Part shown: in pieces, positions 53,157-61,481 of the stretch
Layout of the letters: each line of letters begins with the position of its first letter
Numbering within the stretch: the stretch's first letter is position 1
Notes under the pieces: generated by a model
What the model was told of the DNA's origin: nothing
The model's database searches: none
The model's input: the letters and a program-made list of their open reading frames with translations, nothing else
Program-made: the position numbers and the translations under genes
Assembly (NCBI GenBank): GCA_964408435.1
Contig: CAYOZL010000006.1
Span: forward strand, 1-62,035
Direction: 5' to 3'
DNA length: 62,035 nucleotides
Source of the DNA: CAYOZL01 sp964408435
GTDB taxonomy: Bacteria > Bdellovibrionota_C > UBA2361 > SZUA-149 > CAYOZL01

Positions 53157-53904
53157 TTGCGGCATCTATGGCATTTTTTACTGTAGCTTGAAAGTTATCT
53201 TTTTTGAAGCTATTAAGCCCTGCAACAGTAGTGCCATTAGGAGAGCTTACCATTTGAATTAATTTTTTAGGTTCTATTTCTTTCTCTAGTAATAGTTTGC
53301 AGGTGCCAATTAGAGTCTCAATCGCTAGTTTCGTAGTATCTAGCTTTAAGCCATTTTCTTTAGCTGCAATGCTTAAAGACTCTATAAATAAAGCAACAAA
53401 AGCAGGGCCACTCCCACAAAGAGCTGTTGCAGCATTAATCTCATTTTCATCCTTGCAGATGTAAGAACTACCTGTAGAGTTAAATATTTCTTGAGCTATT
53501 AGTAAGTCTTTTTCGTTTTCAGAGAACATTACATTTACTCCTGCTCCAACTATCGCAGGAAGGTTAGGCATTACTCTTACTATTCTAGCTTTTTCTCCTA
53601 ATAAATTTTTAAATCTTTCTACCTTAACACCAGCAGCGACTGAGATATAAAGAGATTCAGGCTTAATAGTGACATTCTCAAATAAATTTTTAATATTATT
53701 AGGTTTAACAGCAATTATATTAATTTCATTTTGAATAATTTCTTTAGATGTTTTTATTTCAAAAGTTTTCTCTATTTGTTCTAATTTAGACTGGTCTTGA
53801 TCTACTGCAGTGATTTCATAATTATTAGTCCTACTTTTTTTAAGTAAGCCCCTAATAATAGCTTCACCCATATTGCCTACACCTATAACGCTGATTTTTT
53901 TCAT
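53131..53904 (-). CDS. proC: Pyrroline-5-carboxylate reductase
   Basis: Last enzyme of proline synthesis (257 aa from the chosen start), NAD(P)H-dependent. The Rossmann motif is ISVIGVGNMGEAIIRGLL at the N-terminus. VMPNLPAIVGAGVN and the C-terminal ALCGSGPAFVALFIES and SPNGTTVAGL are diagnostic. The start at 53904 (MKKISVIG) places the Rossmann strand normally and has GGAG 12 nt upstream; an in-frame ATG at 53922 would add six residues without a ribosome site. It is divergent from apaG. Confidence 0.94.
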   Translation of the reverse strand: MKKISVIGVGNMGEAIIRGLLKKSRTNNYEITAVDQDQSKLEQIEKTFEIKTSKEIIQNEINIIAVKPNNIKNLFENVTIKPESLYISVAAGVKVERFKNLLGEKARIVRVMPNLPAIVGAGVNVMFSENEKDLLIAQEIFNSTGSSYICKDENEINAATALCGSGPAFVALFIESLSIAAKENGLKLDTTKLAIETLIGTCKLLLEKEIEPKKLIQMVSSPNGTTVAGLNSFKKDNFQATVKNAIDAATKRAFELE

Positions 53905-53972
53905 GTCCGGATAATACTCCATACTGTCTTAACATTCTAGACAAATAAAAAGCCTAGAGTTAAACTAGTAAT

Positions 53973-54347
53973 ATGAAAGATATCAAAATCTCCGCGCTAC
54001 CAGAATTTGTGCCAAATCAATCCAATTTAGAACAAAATTCGTACGTATACTCCTATAAGGTTAAAATTAAAAACAATTCAGATAAGACGGTTCAATTAAT
54101 CAATAGGCATTGGAGGGTCTATTCTGCAGGGGTTCAAATTGCAGATGTTAAGGGTGAAGGCGTAGTAGGGAAGCAACCAGTTCTTAAGCCAGGACAAGAG
54201 TTTGAGTATTCTAGTTGGACTATCGTTAGAGATGTTTATGGGGAAATGAAAGGAGAGTATACCTTTCATACCGAAGATGGAACGTTTGTGGATATAGAAG
54301 TTCCGTCTTTTAATTTAATTTATGTTAGTCAAGACAATTTACATTAA
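53973..54347 (+). CDS. apaG: ApaG (DUF525) protein
   Basis: A 124-aa fibronectin-III-like domain protein. Family motifs: YSYKVKIKNNSDKTVQLINRHW, GEGVVGKQPVLKPGQEFEYSS, and GEYTFHTEDGTFVDIEVPSF. ApaG is linked to Co/Mg resistance in older literature and binds pyrophosphate; the physiological role is unclear. It is a single gene, divergent from proC. Confidence 0.94.
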   Translation: MKDIKISALPEFVPNQSNLEQNSYVYSYKVKIKNNSDKTVQLINRHWRVYSAGVQIADVKGEGVVGKQPVLKPGQEFEYSSWTIVRDVYGEMKGEYTFHTEDGTFVDIEVPSFNLIYVSQDNLH

Positions 54348-54419
54348 AGATCTAAACTAAGATGAACTACATTATACTAACTCATTAATACAATTAAGTT
54401 GCTACTGTTAACTTATTAG

Positions 54420-54902
54420 CTAGGCGTTAGCCTGAGCTATCTTTTCATCTATGCTATTTGCCACTATCTCAGGAGCAGTAATTGTCTCATCGATAGCTGT
54501 TTGTTCTACAACTACTTCTTTTTCAATAACTGAACTACTTTCATTAGTGAGATTTTCACTGCTAGTTGTTTTTTGTTCTATTAGTAAATTGTTAAAATTC
54601 TCAGTAGAGCCAATATGGCCACCGATAACTTCGATTGCTTTTTGATAAGCCTGAGCAGAATTTAATATGCCGTCTCTTAACTCAGCAAGCTGAGATGATA
54701 CTTCGTTTGAAAATCCTTGTTTTTCTTTATCGAAGTCTTCACGAGCTTTTTCTAAAGCTTCATTGTAAGCTTTTTTGGATTTTCCAGTAGTGAAAAACAT
54801 TTTTCCAAGCAGTACTCCAGCAAGTAAAAATCCAATGTTTATTAAAAACCAATTAACAAAAAAAGGCTCACTAATTAATTCTCTTACGTATGCATAATTC
54901 AT
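54420..54902 (-). CDS. Membrane-anchored coiled-coil hypothetical protein
   Basis: A 160-aa protein with one N-terminal membrane helix (about residues 15-36, FVNWFLINIGFLLAGVLLG). A charged coiled-coil region (KKAYNEALEKAREDFDKEKQ) and an acidic, Thr/Val-rich disordered tail follow. The layout recalls DUF1043/YhcB-type division-associated proteins, but no sequence motif confirms this. Confidence 0.65.
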   Translation of the reverse strand: MNYAYVRELISEPFFVNWFLINIGFLLAGVLLGKMFFTTGKSKKAYNEALEKAREDFDKEKQGFSNEVSSQLAELRDGILNSAQAYQKAIEVIGGHIGSTENFNNLLIEQKTTSSENLTNESSSVIEKEVVVEQTAIDETITAPEIVANSIDEKIAQANA

Positions 54903-54984
54903 GTATTATTAATAAAGGATAAATGACCTAAAGTAAACTTACTAGAAATAAGTCTATGCAAATCAATGAGCAAATTAATATAAA

Positions 54985-55332
54985 TTAATTTATATAATTC
55001 TTAATATCTGAGTGTTCTTCTAGTAGACTATTACTAGTGTTTTCAAGATCTTTTGTCTTTGACTTAACTTGATTAAATAACCTAGAAATAGAAGCATTAT
55101 AAGCTAGTTTATGAATCTTTTCCTCAAGTTTTTTAATGTTGTAATTTTGTTCGGAATAATTATGTTCTAGTAGGGAATCCATAACTTCTTTGGCAACTTG
55201 TTCTGCATCATCTGCACAACCAGTTAGAAGTATAGCAATAGAAAAAACTTTTTCTTTCCATTCTTCTTCTATGCACTGTTTTTTATCTTGCACAAAAATA
55301 CCTTTCCCAAAATTGTTTTTTATATTTTTCAT
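54985..55332 (-). CDS. Sigma-70 region-2-like small protein
   Basis: A 115-aa protein. Residues about 28-90 resemble region 2 of ECF sigma factors: VFSIAILLTGCADDAEQVAKEV matches the helix with the AED motif, and KLEEKIHKLAYNASISRLF matches the region 2.3/2.4 helix. There is no region 4, so it cannot bind a -35 element. It may be a decayed sigma factor or a regulator that uses the sigma-2 fold. The resemblance is by eye and moderate. Confidence 0.5.
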   Translation of the reverse strand: MKNIKNNFGKGIFVQDKKQCIEEEWKEKVFSIAILLTGCADDAEQVAKEVMDSLLEHNYSEQNYNIKKLEEKIHKLAYNASISRLFNQVKSKTKDLENTSNSLLEEHSDIKNYIN

Positions 55333-55417
55333 AACCTTTAAAATCCCTTAAAAATAAAACCCTAAAAATACCTAACAAAGTAGTTTTAGTATAAATCGCT
55401 AATGATTTCAAATTTAT

Positions 55418-56650
55418 TTATAGAATAGATGTTCTACTAATATAAATTTTTGTTAATAAACCTAATAATATAAATACGCTAGCAGTAGTAGGCATATATA
55501 AAATAAGCTCACTGTTGTTCAAAGAAGCTTGTGCGATAATTCCAGTAATAAACAGAGCAAAACCATTTCCAGTTTTAATTAAAAAATTAATTGCTCCAAA
55601 GTAGATACTAATTTTATCTTTAGCTATCTCACTTACAGCTTTTGCTTCTAGACCTAAAAGTATTGCTATTGGCATTCCTGAAAGGGCAAATAAAAGCATA
55701 TAAGAATTAAAAGAAGCTTTAATTGAAATCATTATAAAGTAAAGTAGAGCTAGAGATGTAGCTGCTGTAAAAACACTTTTTTCCCAACCCCATTTTTTAG
55801 AGAGTTTTTGTGAGATAAGAAAAGAGGGGATGGCAACTATTATCATTGGAGCAAGTAGCAGGCTTACGTCTGTTGTTTTGCCACCTAGTAAATCTATTGC
55901 TAAAAAAGGTGCTGCTGCAGTCATAGTAGTAAGAGACATTTGAGAGGAAACAAAGATAGAGCTAGCACTAATAAATTTTTTATCTTTAAGAGCGGAGAAA
56001 ATTTCTGACAATATCTCTGAAAAAATCCCAGAAAATATAAGCTTATAATTTTGACTGCTTAATTTAAAAATATTTTCAATATTTTTTGAAGGTTTAACCT
56101 TAGGACGAAAATTTGGAAGATACATCAAGATAAAAGAGCAAGAAGCAGTGATTATGGCTGCATCCATATATCCGTAATGTTCTACTATTAAGGGCCCAAT
56201 TATAAAACTAATAGCAGTAGCAAGTAAAAGACCAAAACCTAAAAGGTTAGATAGTGTAGTGTTATCTTCTGAGTAGTCTGAAATTAGAGACCAGTAGGGA
56301 ATGCAATAAATACTATAGCCTGTAAAAAATAAGCTCATACCAAGAAATTCTAGAAGCCATTTATACTGTGTGCTTGGAGTTGAGTAAAAACATAAAATCA
56401 AGCCTAAACAGAAAAAAGGAATAGATAAATTGATTAAAGTGAATTTATTTTTGATTCTATCTGAGAAGTATCCACATATAGGGTCTGTAATTGCATCGTA
56501 GAATCTAAAGAATAAAATTAAGGTAGCTAGTGCACTACTAAGAAAAACACCAGAGTTAGAATATTTTATAATCCATTGAAAGAAAAATCTGGCGCTTAAC
56601 ATTACACCTAGTTGGCCAGAGGTGTAGAAAAGCTTTTCGGATAATTTCAA
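55418..56650 (-). CDS. MFS transporter, GPH (glycoside-pentoside-hexuronide) type
   Basis: A 410-aa transporter with about 12 membrane helices. The N-terminus has the GPH signature: FFRFYDAITDPICGYFSDR followed by a basic loop. These cation symporters move sugars, glycosides or, in the MFS_2 group, lipids. No sugar-degrading gene is nearby, so the substrate is unknown. The gene is separate from korAB by 58 bp and follows it on the same strand. Confidence 0.82.
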   Translation of the reverse strand: MKLSEKLFYTSGQLGVMLSARFFFQWIIKYSNSGVFLSSALATLILFFRFYDAITDPICGYFSDRIKNKFTLINLSIPFFCLGLILCFYSTPSTQYKWLLEFLGMSLFFTGYSIYCIPYWSLISDYSEDNTTLSNLLGFGLLLATAISFIIGPLIVEHYGYMDAAIITASCSFILMYLPNFRPKVKPSKNIENIFKLSSQNYKLIFSGIFSEILSEIFSALKDKKFISASSIFVSSQMSLTTMTAAAPFLAIDLLGGKTTDVSLLLAPMIIVAIPSFLISQKLSKKWGWEKSVFTAATSLALLYFIMISIKASFNSYMLLFALSGMPIAILLGLEAKAVSEIAKDKISIYFGAINFLIKTGNGFALFITGIIAQASLNNSELILYMPTTASVFILLGLLTKIYISRTSIL

Positions 56651-56708
56651 TCTTTTAACCTACTAAGCAATCCAGATTAACATTATAGGCCAGCTAAACA
56701 CTCCAGGG

Positions 56709-57743
56709 CTATACATCCCAAGTATGGCCAGAATTATAAAGTTGCTCTAGGTTGTTATCTATATTGTCTTTAAGCTTAGATTTCTCTTTTAAGTCTTTTT
56801 CTTGCTCAACATAACTTTGCTCAAAGCTAGGTCTGTCAGCTTTATAAATAATTCCAACTGGCACAGGAAATTCTGGATTTGAAAGCGTAGTTAGTATCTG
56901 CGCAAGAACTAAATTATTTTGGTCATGAATAAAAACACCTGCTTTAATAGCTTCGTCTTCATTGCCAGCTTCAAAGCCAACAACTTTAGCTTTAAAGTTT
57001 TTATCAATCACAATTCCTTTATCTTTTTCTTTCCCGAAAATTAAAGGTTTGCCATGTTCAAGATAAATTAGATTCTCAGGTCTTTTCTTCTTATCTGATA
57101 AATGCTCCCAAGCACCATCATTAAAGATGTTACAGTTCTGCATTACTTCAATAAATGCACAGCCTTTATGACTTTCTGATTCTTTAAGTAAACTGCCAAG
57201 TAATTTCGCATCAACATCTAGACATCTTGCAACAAAAGAACTTTCTGCTCCAAGTGCAAATTTTAAAGGGTTAACAGGATGATCAATTGAACCGTATGGA
57301 GTTGAACCAGTTTTCTTGCCAGTTTCAGAAGTAGGAGAGTACTGTCCTTTAGTTAGGCCGTAAATTCTATTGTTAAATAGTATTACATTTATATCAACGT
57401 TTCTTCTAAGTAGATGTAAGGCATGATTCCCCCCAATACTTAGAGCATCTCCATCTCCAGTTATCATCCAAACACTAAGTTCTGGATTTGTAACTTTAAT
57501 ACCTGTTGCAAAAGCTGGAGCTCTTCCGTGAATAGTATGGAATCCATATGTATTCATGTAGTAAGGAAATCTACTAGAACAACCAATTCCTGAGACAAAA
57601 ACAAATTTTTCTTTTGGTATCTCAAGCTCTGGTAATGTTCTTTGAACAGTTGCTAGAATTGAATAATCCCCACAACCTGGACACCACCTAACATCATTAG
57701 GTGTTTCAAAATCTTTTTTCTTTAGCTGTACTAAATTTGACAT
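56709..57743 (-). CDS. korB: 2-oxoacid:ferredoxin oxidoreductase, beta subunit
   Basis: Thiamine-diphosphate and iron-sulfur subunit of 344 aa. Cluster cysteines: Cys21 and Cys24 in RWCPGCGDY and Cys55 in GIGCSS. A fourth lies near residue 205 (QNCNIFNDG). The TPP/Mg motif is GDGDALSIGGNH at 96-107. With KorA it converts 2-oxoglutarate (or a related 2-oxoacid) and CoA to the acyl-CoA, reducing ferredoxin. Its ATG overlaps the korA stop (TAATG). Confidence 0.9.
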   Translation of the reverse strand: MSNLVQLKKKDFETPNDVRWCPGCGDYSILATVQRTLPELEIPKEKFVFVSGIGCSSRFPYYMNTYGFHTIHGRAPAFATGIKVTNPELSVWMITGDGDALSIGGNHALHLLRRNVDINVILFNNRIYGLTKGQYSPTSETGKKTGSTPYGSIDHPVNPLKFALGAESSFVARCLDVDAKLLGSLLKESESHKGCAFIEVMQNCNIFNDGAWEHLSDKKKRPENLIYLEHGKPLIFGKEKDKGIVIDKNFKAKVVGFEAGNEDEAIKAGVFIHDQNNLVLAQILTTLSNPEFPVPVGIIYKADRPSFEQSYVEQEKDLKEKSKLKDNIDNNLEQLYNSGHTWDV

Positions 57744-59632
57744 TATTGAGGCCTCGCAAGTGCAATTATTTCTTTTACTAGGTTTTTAACATTAAGAGGT
57801 AGTCCCATTACTTGGTTAAAACCAATTAGATTTAGTTGCTCACCGTTTTCAGATTCGCTTTTAATTACTTTAGTAAGCTGTCCACAGTTAATTTCAGGAA
57901 CTAAGACTCTTTTAAAGCTTTTAATTATTGATTCTAAATCAGGTGGTAGCGGATTCATGTAATGAACATGAGCTCTACTTACTTCAATGCCTTCAGCTCT
58001 TGCTTTGTTAACTGCCTCAGTAATACTACCTTCAGTAGAACCCCAGCCAAGAACTAGTAGTTCACCAGTTTCCTTACCGTCTATTTGAGTTTTAGGTATT
58101 TCAGATGCAATTCTTTTAATTTTCTCAGCTCTGTAATTAGTCATTTGCTGATGGTTATCTGGGTTGTAACTAACCTCGCCAGTTACATCTTCTTTTTCTA
58201 GTCCACCAATTCTATGTTCTAAGCCTTTAGTTCCCGGTATTGCCCATGCTCTAGCTAGAGTTTTTTCATCTCTTTTATATGGCATGAATTTTTCACCACC
58301 TTCGCTATCTTTTGCTTTAGCAAAGCTAACATCAAATTTATTTAAATCTTTAGGATTAGGAATCTTCCAAGGCCCAGCACTATTACTAATAAAACCATCA
58401 GATAAAAGCATTACTGGAGTCATATATTTAACTGCAATTCTACAAGCTTCATAAGCTAGATGAAAAGCTGAGTCAGGATTTGAGACTGCAAGCACACAAG
58501 TTGGGCTCTCACCATGTCTTCCATAAATAGCTTGAAGTAAATCTGATTGTTCTGTTTTAGTTGGTAGTCCAGTTGATGGGCCACCTCTTTGAACATTTAT
58601 AACTACTAGAGGTAATTCAGTAATAGTTGCAAGTCCTAATGCTTCTCCTTTTAAAGCAATTCCTGGCCCACTTGAGCTTGTTACTGCGAGTGCTCCAGCA
58701 AAAGAAGCTCCAATTGCTGAACAAATTGCAGCAATTTCATCTTCAGCTTGAAAAGTTCTTACATTGTATTGTTTGTGTTTTGCTAGCTCATGTAAAAGCG
58801 AACTTGCAGGAGTAATAGGATAAGCACCAAAGAATAAATCTAGGCCACTTTTTTGTGCCGCAGAAACTAAGCCATATGCAAGAGCAGTAGTGCCATCAAC
58901 ATTTCTGTATTTTCCAGCTTCAACTTTTGCAGGTTGAACTACATATGTTTGAGGAAAGATTTCAGTTGCTTCAGCATAAGTCATTCCAGCTTTAAGAACA
59001 GTAGTGTTAGCTTTAATAAACTGAGGTTTTTTAGCAAATTTTTTCTCAATCCAACTAATAGTGTGCTCTGATGGTCTGTTAAACATCCAAAGCATAATCC
59101 CAAGTGTAAAAAAGTTTTTACACCTATCTATTTCTCTAGAAGTTAAACCTGAATCAGCTAAGGCGTCTTTTGTTAACTTAGTTATTGGAACTTTGAATAA
59201 TCTATAGTTTGTATCAAGTTCCGCGTCTTCTAATGGATTTTTTTCAAAATCAACTTTTGATAAATTCTTTTCTGTAAAAGAATCTTCATTAGCAATTATA
59301 ATTCCACCTTCTTTAAGATCTTTTAAATTTGCTTTTAGTGCAGCAGGATTCATTGCAACTAAAACATCTGGGCTTCCACCTGGAGTAAAAACTTGTTCAG
59401 ATGAAAAATTAATTTGAAATCCACTAACTCCTGCTAATGTTCCAGCAGGTGCTCTAATCTCAGCAGGAAAATCAGGGAAGGTCGCAATGTCGTTTCCAGC
59501 AATTGCAGATTCCATTGTAAACTGCCCACCTGTAACCTGCATTCCATCTCCTGAATCACCGGCAAATCGTATTACTACTGAAGGAAGTTCAGAACTTTCT
59601 TTATTGCTATTTTTAACTGTATTTTCTTGCAT
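57743..59632 (-). CDS. korA: 2-oxoacid:ferredoxin oxidoreductase, fused gamma-alpha subunit
   Basis: A 629-aa subunit with the gamma domain first (VIRFAGDSGDGMQVTGGQF, CoA-facing) and the pyrimidine-binding alpha domain from about residue 240 (LFFGAYPITPASSLLHEL, FQAEDEIAAICSAIGASFAG, SSSGPGIALKGEALGL). The two-subunit, gamma-alpha fused form is typical of aerobic or microaerobic KorAB. It supports oxidative TCA flux with ferredoxin, or reductive carboxylation. Upstream partner of korB in a two-gene operon. No ferredoxin gene is in view. Confidence 0.92.
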   Translation of the reverse strand: MQENTVKNSNKESSELPSVVIRFAGDSGDGMQVTGGQFTMESAIAGNDIATFPDFPAEIRAPAGTLAGVSGFQINFSSEQVFTPGGSPDVLVAMNPAALKANLKDLKEGGIIIANEDSFTEKNLSKVDFEKNPLEDAELDTNYRLFKVPITKLTKDALADSGLTSREIDRCKNFFTLGIMLWMFNRPSEHTISWIEKKFAKKPQFIKANTTVLKAGMTYAEATEIFPQTYVVQPAKVEAGKYRNVDGTTALAYGLVSAAQKSGLDLFFGAYPITPASSLLHELAKHKQYNVRTFQAEDEIAAICSAIGASFAGALAVTSSSGPGIALKGEALGLATITELPLVVINVQRGGPSTGLPTKTEQSDLLQAIYGRHGESPTCVLAVSNPDSAFHLAYEACRIAVKYMTPVMLLSDGFISNSAGPWKIPNPKDLNKFDVSFAKAKDSEGGEKFMPYKRDEKTLARAWAIPGTKGLEHRIGGLEKEDVTGEVSYNPDNHQQMTNYRAEKIKRIASEIPKTQIDGKETGELLVLGWGSTEGSITEAVNKARAEGIEVSRAHVHYMNPLPPDLESIIKSFKRVLVPEINCGQLTKVIKSESENGEQLNLIGFNQVMGLPLNVKNLVKEIIALARPQ

Positions 59633-59815
59633 TTTATCCCACTATTTTAACAGCATTTTAATATCAGATAGCCTAGAAATTTCAAACTTGCTTAATTTTT
59701 AAAAATTCACTTAGCGTACCGAAAAGGTAGGAAATTTAAAAGAGTTAGCAGGTGGATAATAAATTCTTAAAAAACCTCTGAGCTTATCTTTCGAAGCTTG
59801 GCTATTTATTATGAC

Positions 59816-59845
59816 TATGAACAATCATCATTATGAACAATCATC
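59816..59845. repeat. 16-bp tandem duplication over a stop codon
   Basis: TATGAACAATCATC occurs twice with a period of 16 bp. The second copy encodes the last residues of the FAD protein (the DDCS end), and the stop codon lies at the junction, so the first copy is an untranslated duplicate. Confidence 0.8.
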
Positions 59846-61021
59846 GCATACACTATTAGCTAGAATCATTCCGCCTACTATGTTGTGAGCAAATGGCCCA
59901 ACTGAACGCATTGCTTGAACTCCACTAAGGTAAATGCCTCCACCCCAGTGCGAGTTTATGTCTAGTTTTGGCACTTCATCGTGATAAAACGGTAGCTCTG
60001 CTTTTTTACCAGCATCTATTACCCAGTTTTGTAATCTAGCAACCATCCCTGTAGCAAGAACAAGCAGCGAAGTTTCAATTTTCTCTCCACTGCGAAGTAC
60101 GATTGTCACGCTATCTTTTTCAGGTATTACGTGAGCAATATTGGTAATTCTATGCTCAAGTAGCCCTTTACTCATTAGAGTCTCAATTCTTTCTTGTTCC
60201 CAGGTGGGCATAGTGCCTCTGTCTCTTTCTGCTTTAAGTAAAAGATCTCTTTGCTCACAAGATTCCATAGAGCAAAGTTTCTCTCTTAGTTCCTTACCAA
60301 GCCAATCCATAGTCGATGTTTTTCCGCTACCGTTACTAAGCTTTCTTCTTGTAAGAAGGGTAACTTTTCTTTGCCCATCGTTAGTGAGAACTCCGCATGC
60401 TTGTCCAGACGTGATTCCTGAACCAACAACAACAGCGCTTTCACCAGATGGAAGATTGCAACCTTCAAAGTCATTATCGAAGATAGAACAAACTCTTGGA
60501 TTACTTCCTTGTAGCCTTGCTGCAAATTCTGGAATGAAAGGACGTTGCTGTCCCATTGCAAGCACGAGTTTATCAACTTCAAATTCTCCAGCAGTGGTGC
60601 GGAGCACAACTGTGTTTTGCTTCCTCTCGAACCATGTTGCCCAAGCCTTAACGTGGGCTTGCATCAGGTCATAACGCCGAACCACATCTTTTGCATGTTC
60701 TAACCATGCTCTCACAGTAGGCCGTTTGTCATCAACAAAGCTGTAATTACGTTCTCTACAGAAATTAATTAAGCTTTTTGGGTTAGGATCGAGGTGTTGT
60801 TCTTTCCCTGAGCGTAGAAACTGAGTGCCGCAGTCACGGAAATATTCTTTAAGCTTTTGAACTGGGGCATCCATGGGATCAACGAGCAAAATGTCATCAA
60901 GTTGATAATTAGCTCTTTCAATTAGGCTTGCACCTAAGTGAATTCCATGGACTCCCATTCCTACAACCCCAATTTTTTTACGAATCACTACTAGAACTCC
61001 ATCAAAATTTTTCGAAGCCAC
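59831..61021 (-). CDS. FAD/NAD(P)-dependent oxidoreductase
   Basis: A 396-aa flavoprotein-like enzyme. The first dinucleotide-binding motif is IGVVGMGVHGIHLGASL (residues 17-33), an atypical GxGxxG. A second Rossmann motif is VVVGSGITSGQACG near residues 197-210, and LVLATGM closes the NADP domain. The layout resembles lysine/ornithine N-monooxygenase and NAD_binding_9-type proteins. An in-frame GTG 11 codons in (VIRKKIGVVG) is an alternative start. Parts of the gene are much richer in GC than the rest of the window. Substrate unknown. Confidence 0.72.
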   Translation of the reverse strand: MASKNFDGVLVVIRKKIGVVGMGVHGIHLGASLIERANYQLDDILLVDPMDAPVQKLKEYFRDCGTQFLRSGKEQHLDPNPKSLINFCRERNYSFVDDKRPTVRAWLEHAKDVVRRYDLMQAHVKAWATWFERKQNTVVLRTTAGEFEVDKLVLAMGQQRPFIPEFAARLQGSNPRVCSIFDNDFEGCNLPSGESAVVVGSGITSGQACGVLTNDGQRKVTLLTRRKLSNGSGKTSTMDWLGKELREKLCSMESCEQRDLLLKAERDRGTMPTWEQERIETLMSKGLLEHRITNIAHVIPEKDSVTIVLRSGEKIETSLLVLATGMVARLQNWVIDAGKKAELPFYHDEVPKLDINSHWGGGIYLSGVQAMRSVGPFAHNIVGGMILANSVCDDCS

Positions 61022-61395
61022 TAGGTCATTGAAGATAAAAACATTTTTTTATCCACCTAGCTTATTAGGTAAGCTAGATATCGTTTTTTAATCACTATTC
61101 AAGAGTCAAATATCAGGAGCGAATATCTTACATATAGAAGGTGGTAAATCAAATTGAGTTAAGGAGTTAAGAAAGCTAAATAAACTATATTTTATAATTA
61201 CTTATAGATATAAGCTAAATTATTGGGCTTTAAAACACAAAAATCGAGATAACATCAATATAATATCGTTTTACAGCTAGATTTAAAATAGCACTTAAAC
61301 TATACTATTTTAGTCTTATTAGTTCTTTTTAAAATATTAAAATTTAAGTAGATCGATATCTCGGTGCAAGGAGAAGTATAAACAATACATTCTCA
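61022..61395. other. AT-rich intergenic region
   Basis: A gap of about 375 bp before the palindrome at 61396. It holds a TATACT (61301-61306) that could be a -10 box, but no matching -35, and no ORF, RNA fold or terminator that I could support. It should contain promoters for both divergent genes. Confidence 0.5.
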
Positions 61396-61411
61396 TTGCA
61401 CTGTAGTGCAA
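61396..61411. promoter_or_regulatory. Palindrome upstream of the aldehyde dehydrogenase
   Basis: TTGCACT-GT-AGTGCAA is a perfect 7-bp inverted repeat around two bases, 70 bp upstream of the aldehyde dehydrogenase ATG. Size and symmetry fit an operator for a dimeric repressor; the regulator is not in view. Confidence 0.55.
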
Positions 61412-61481
61412 AAAAGGTTGTGAATTTTTTTAACACCGAGCTACAGATCGGTCATTTTGGTTATTTGGAGAAGAAGAAGCC

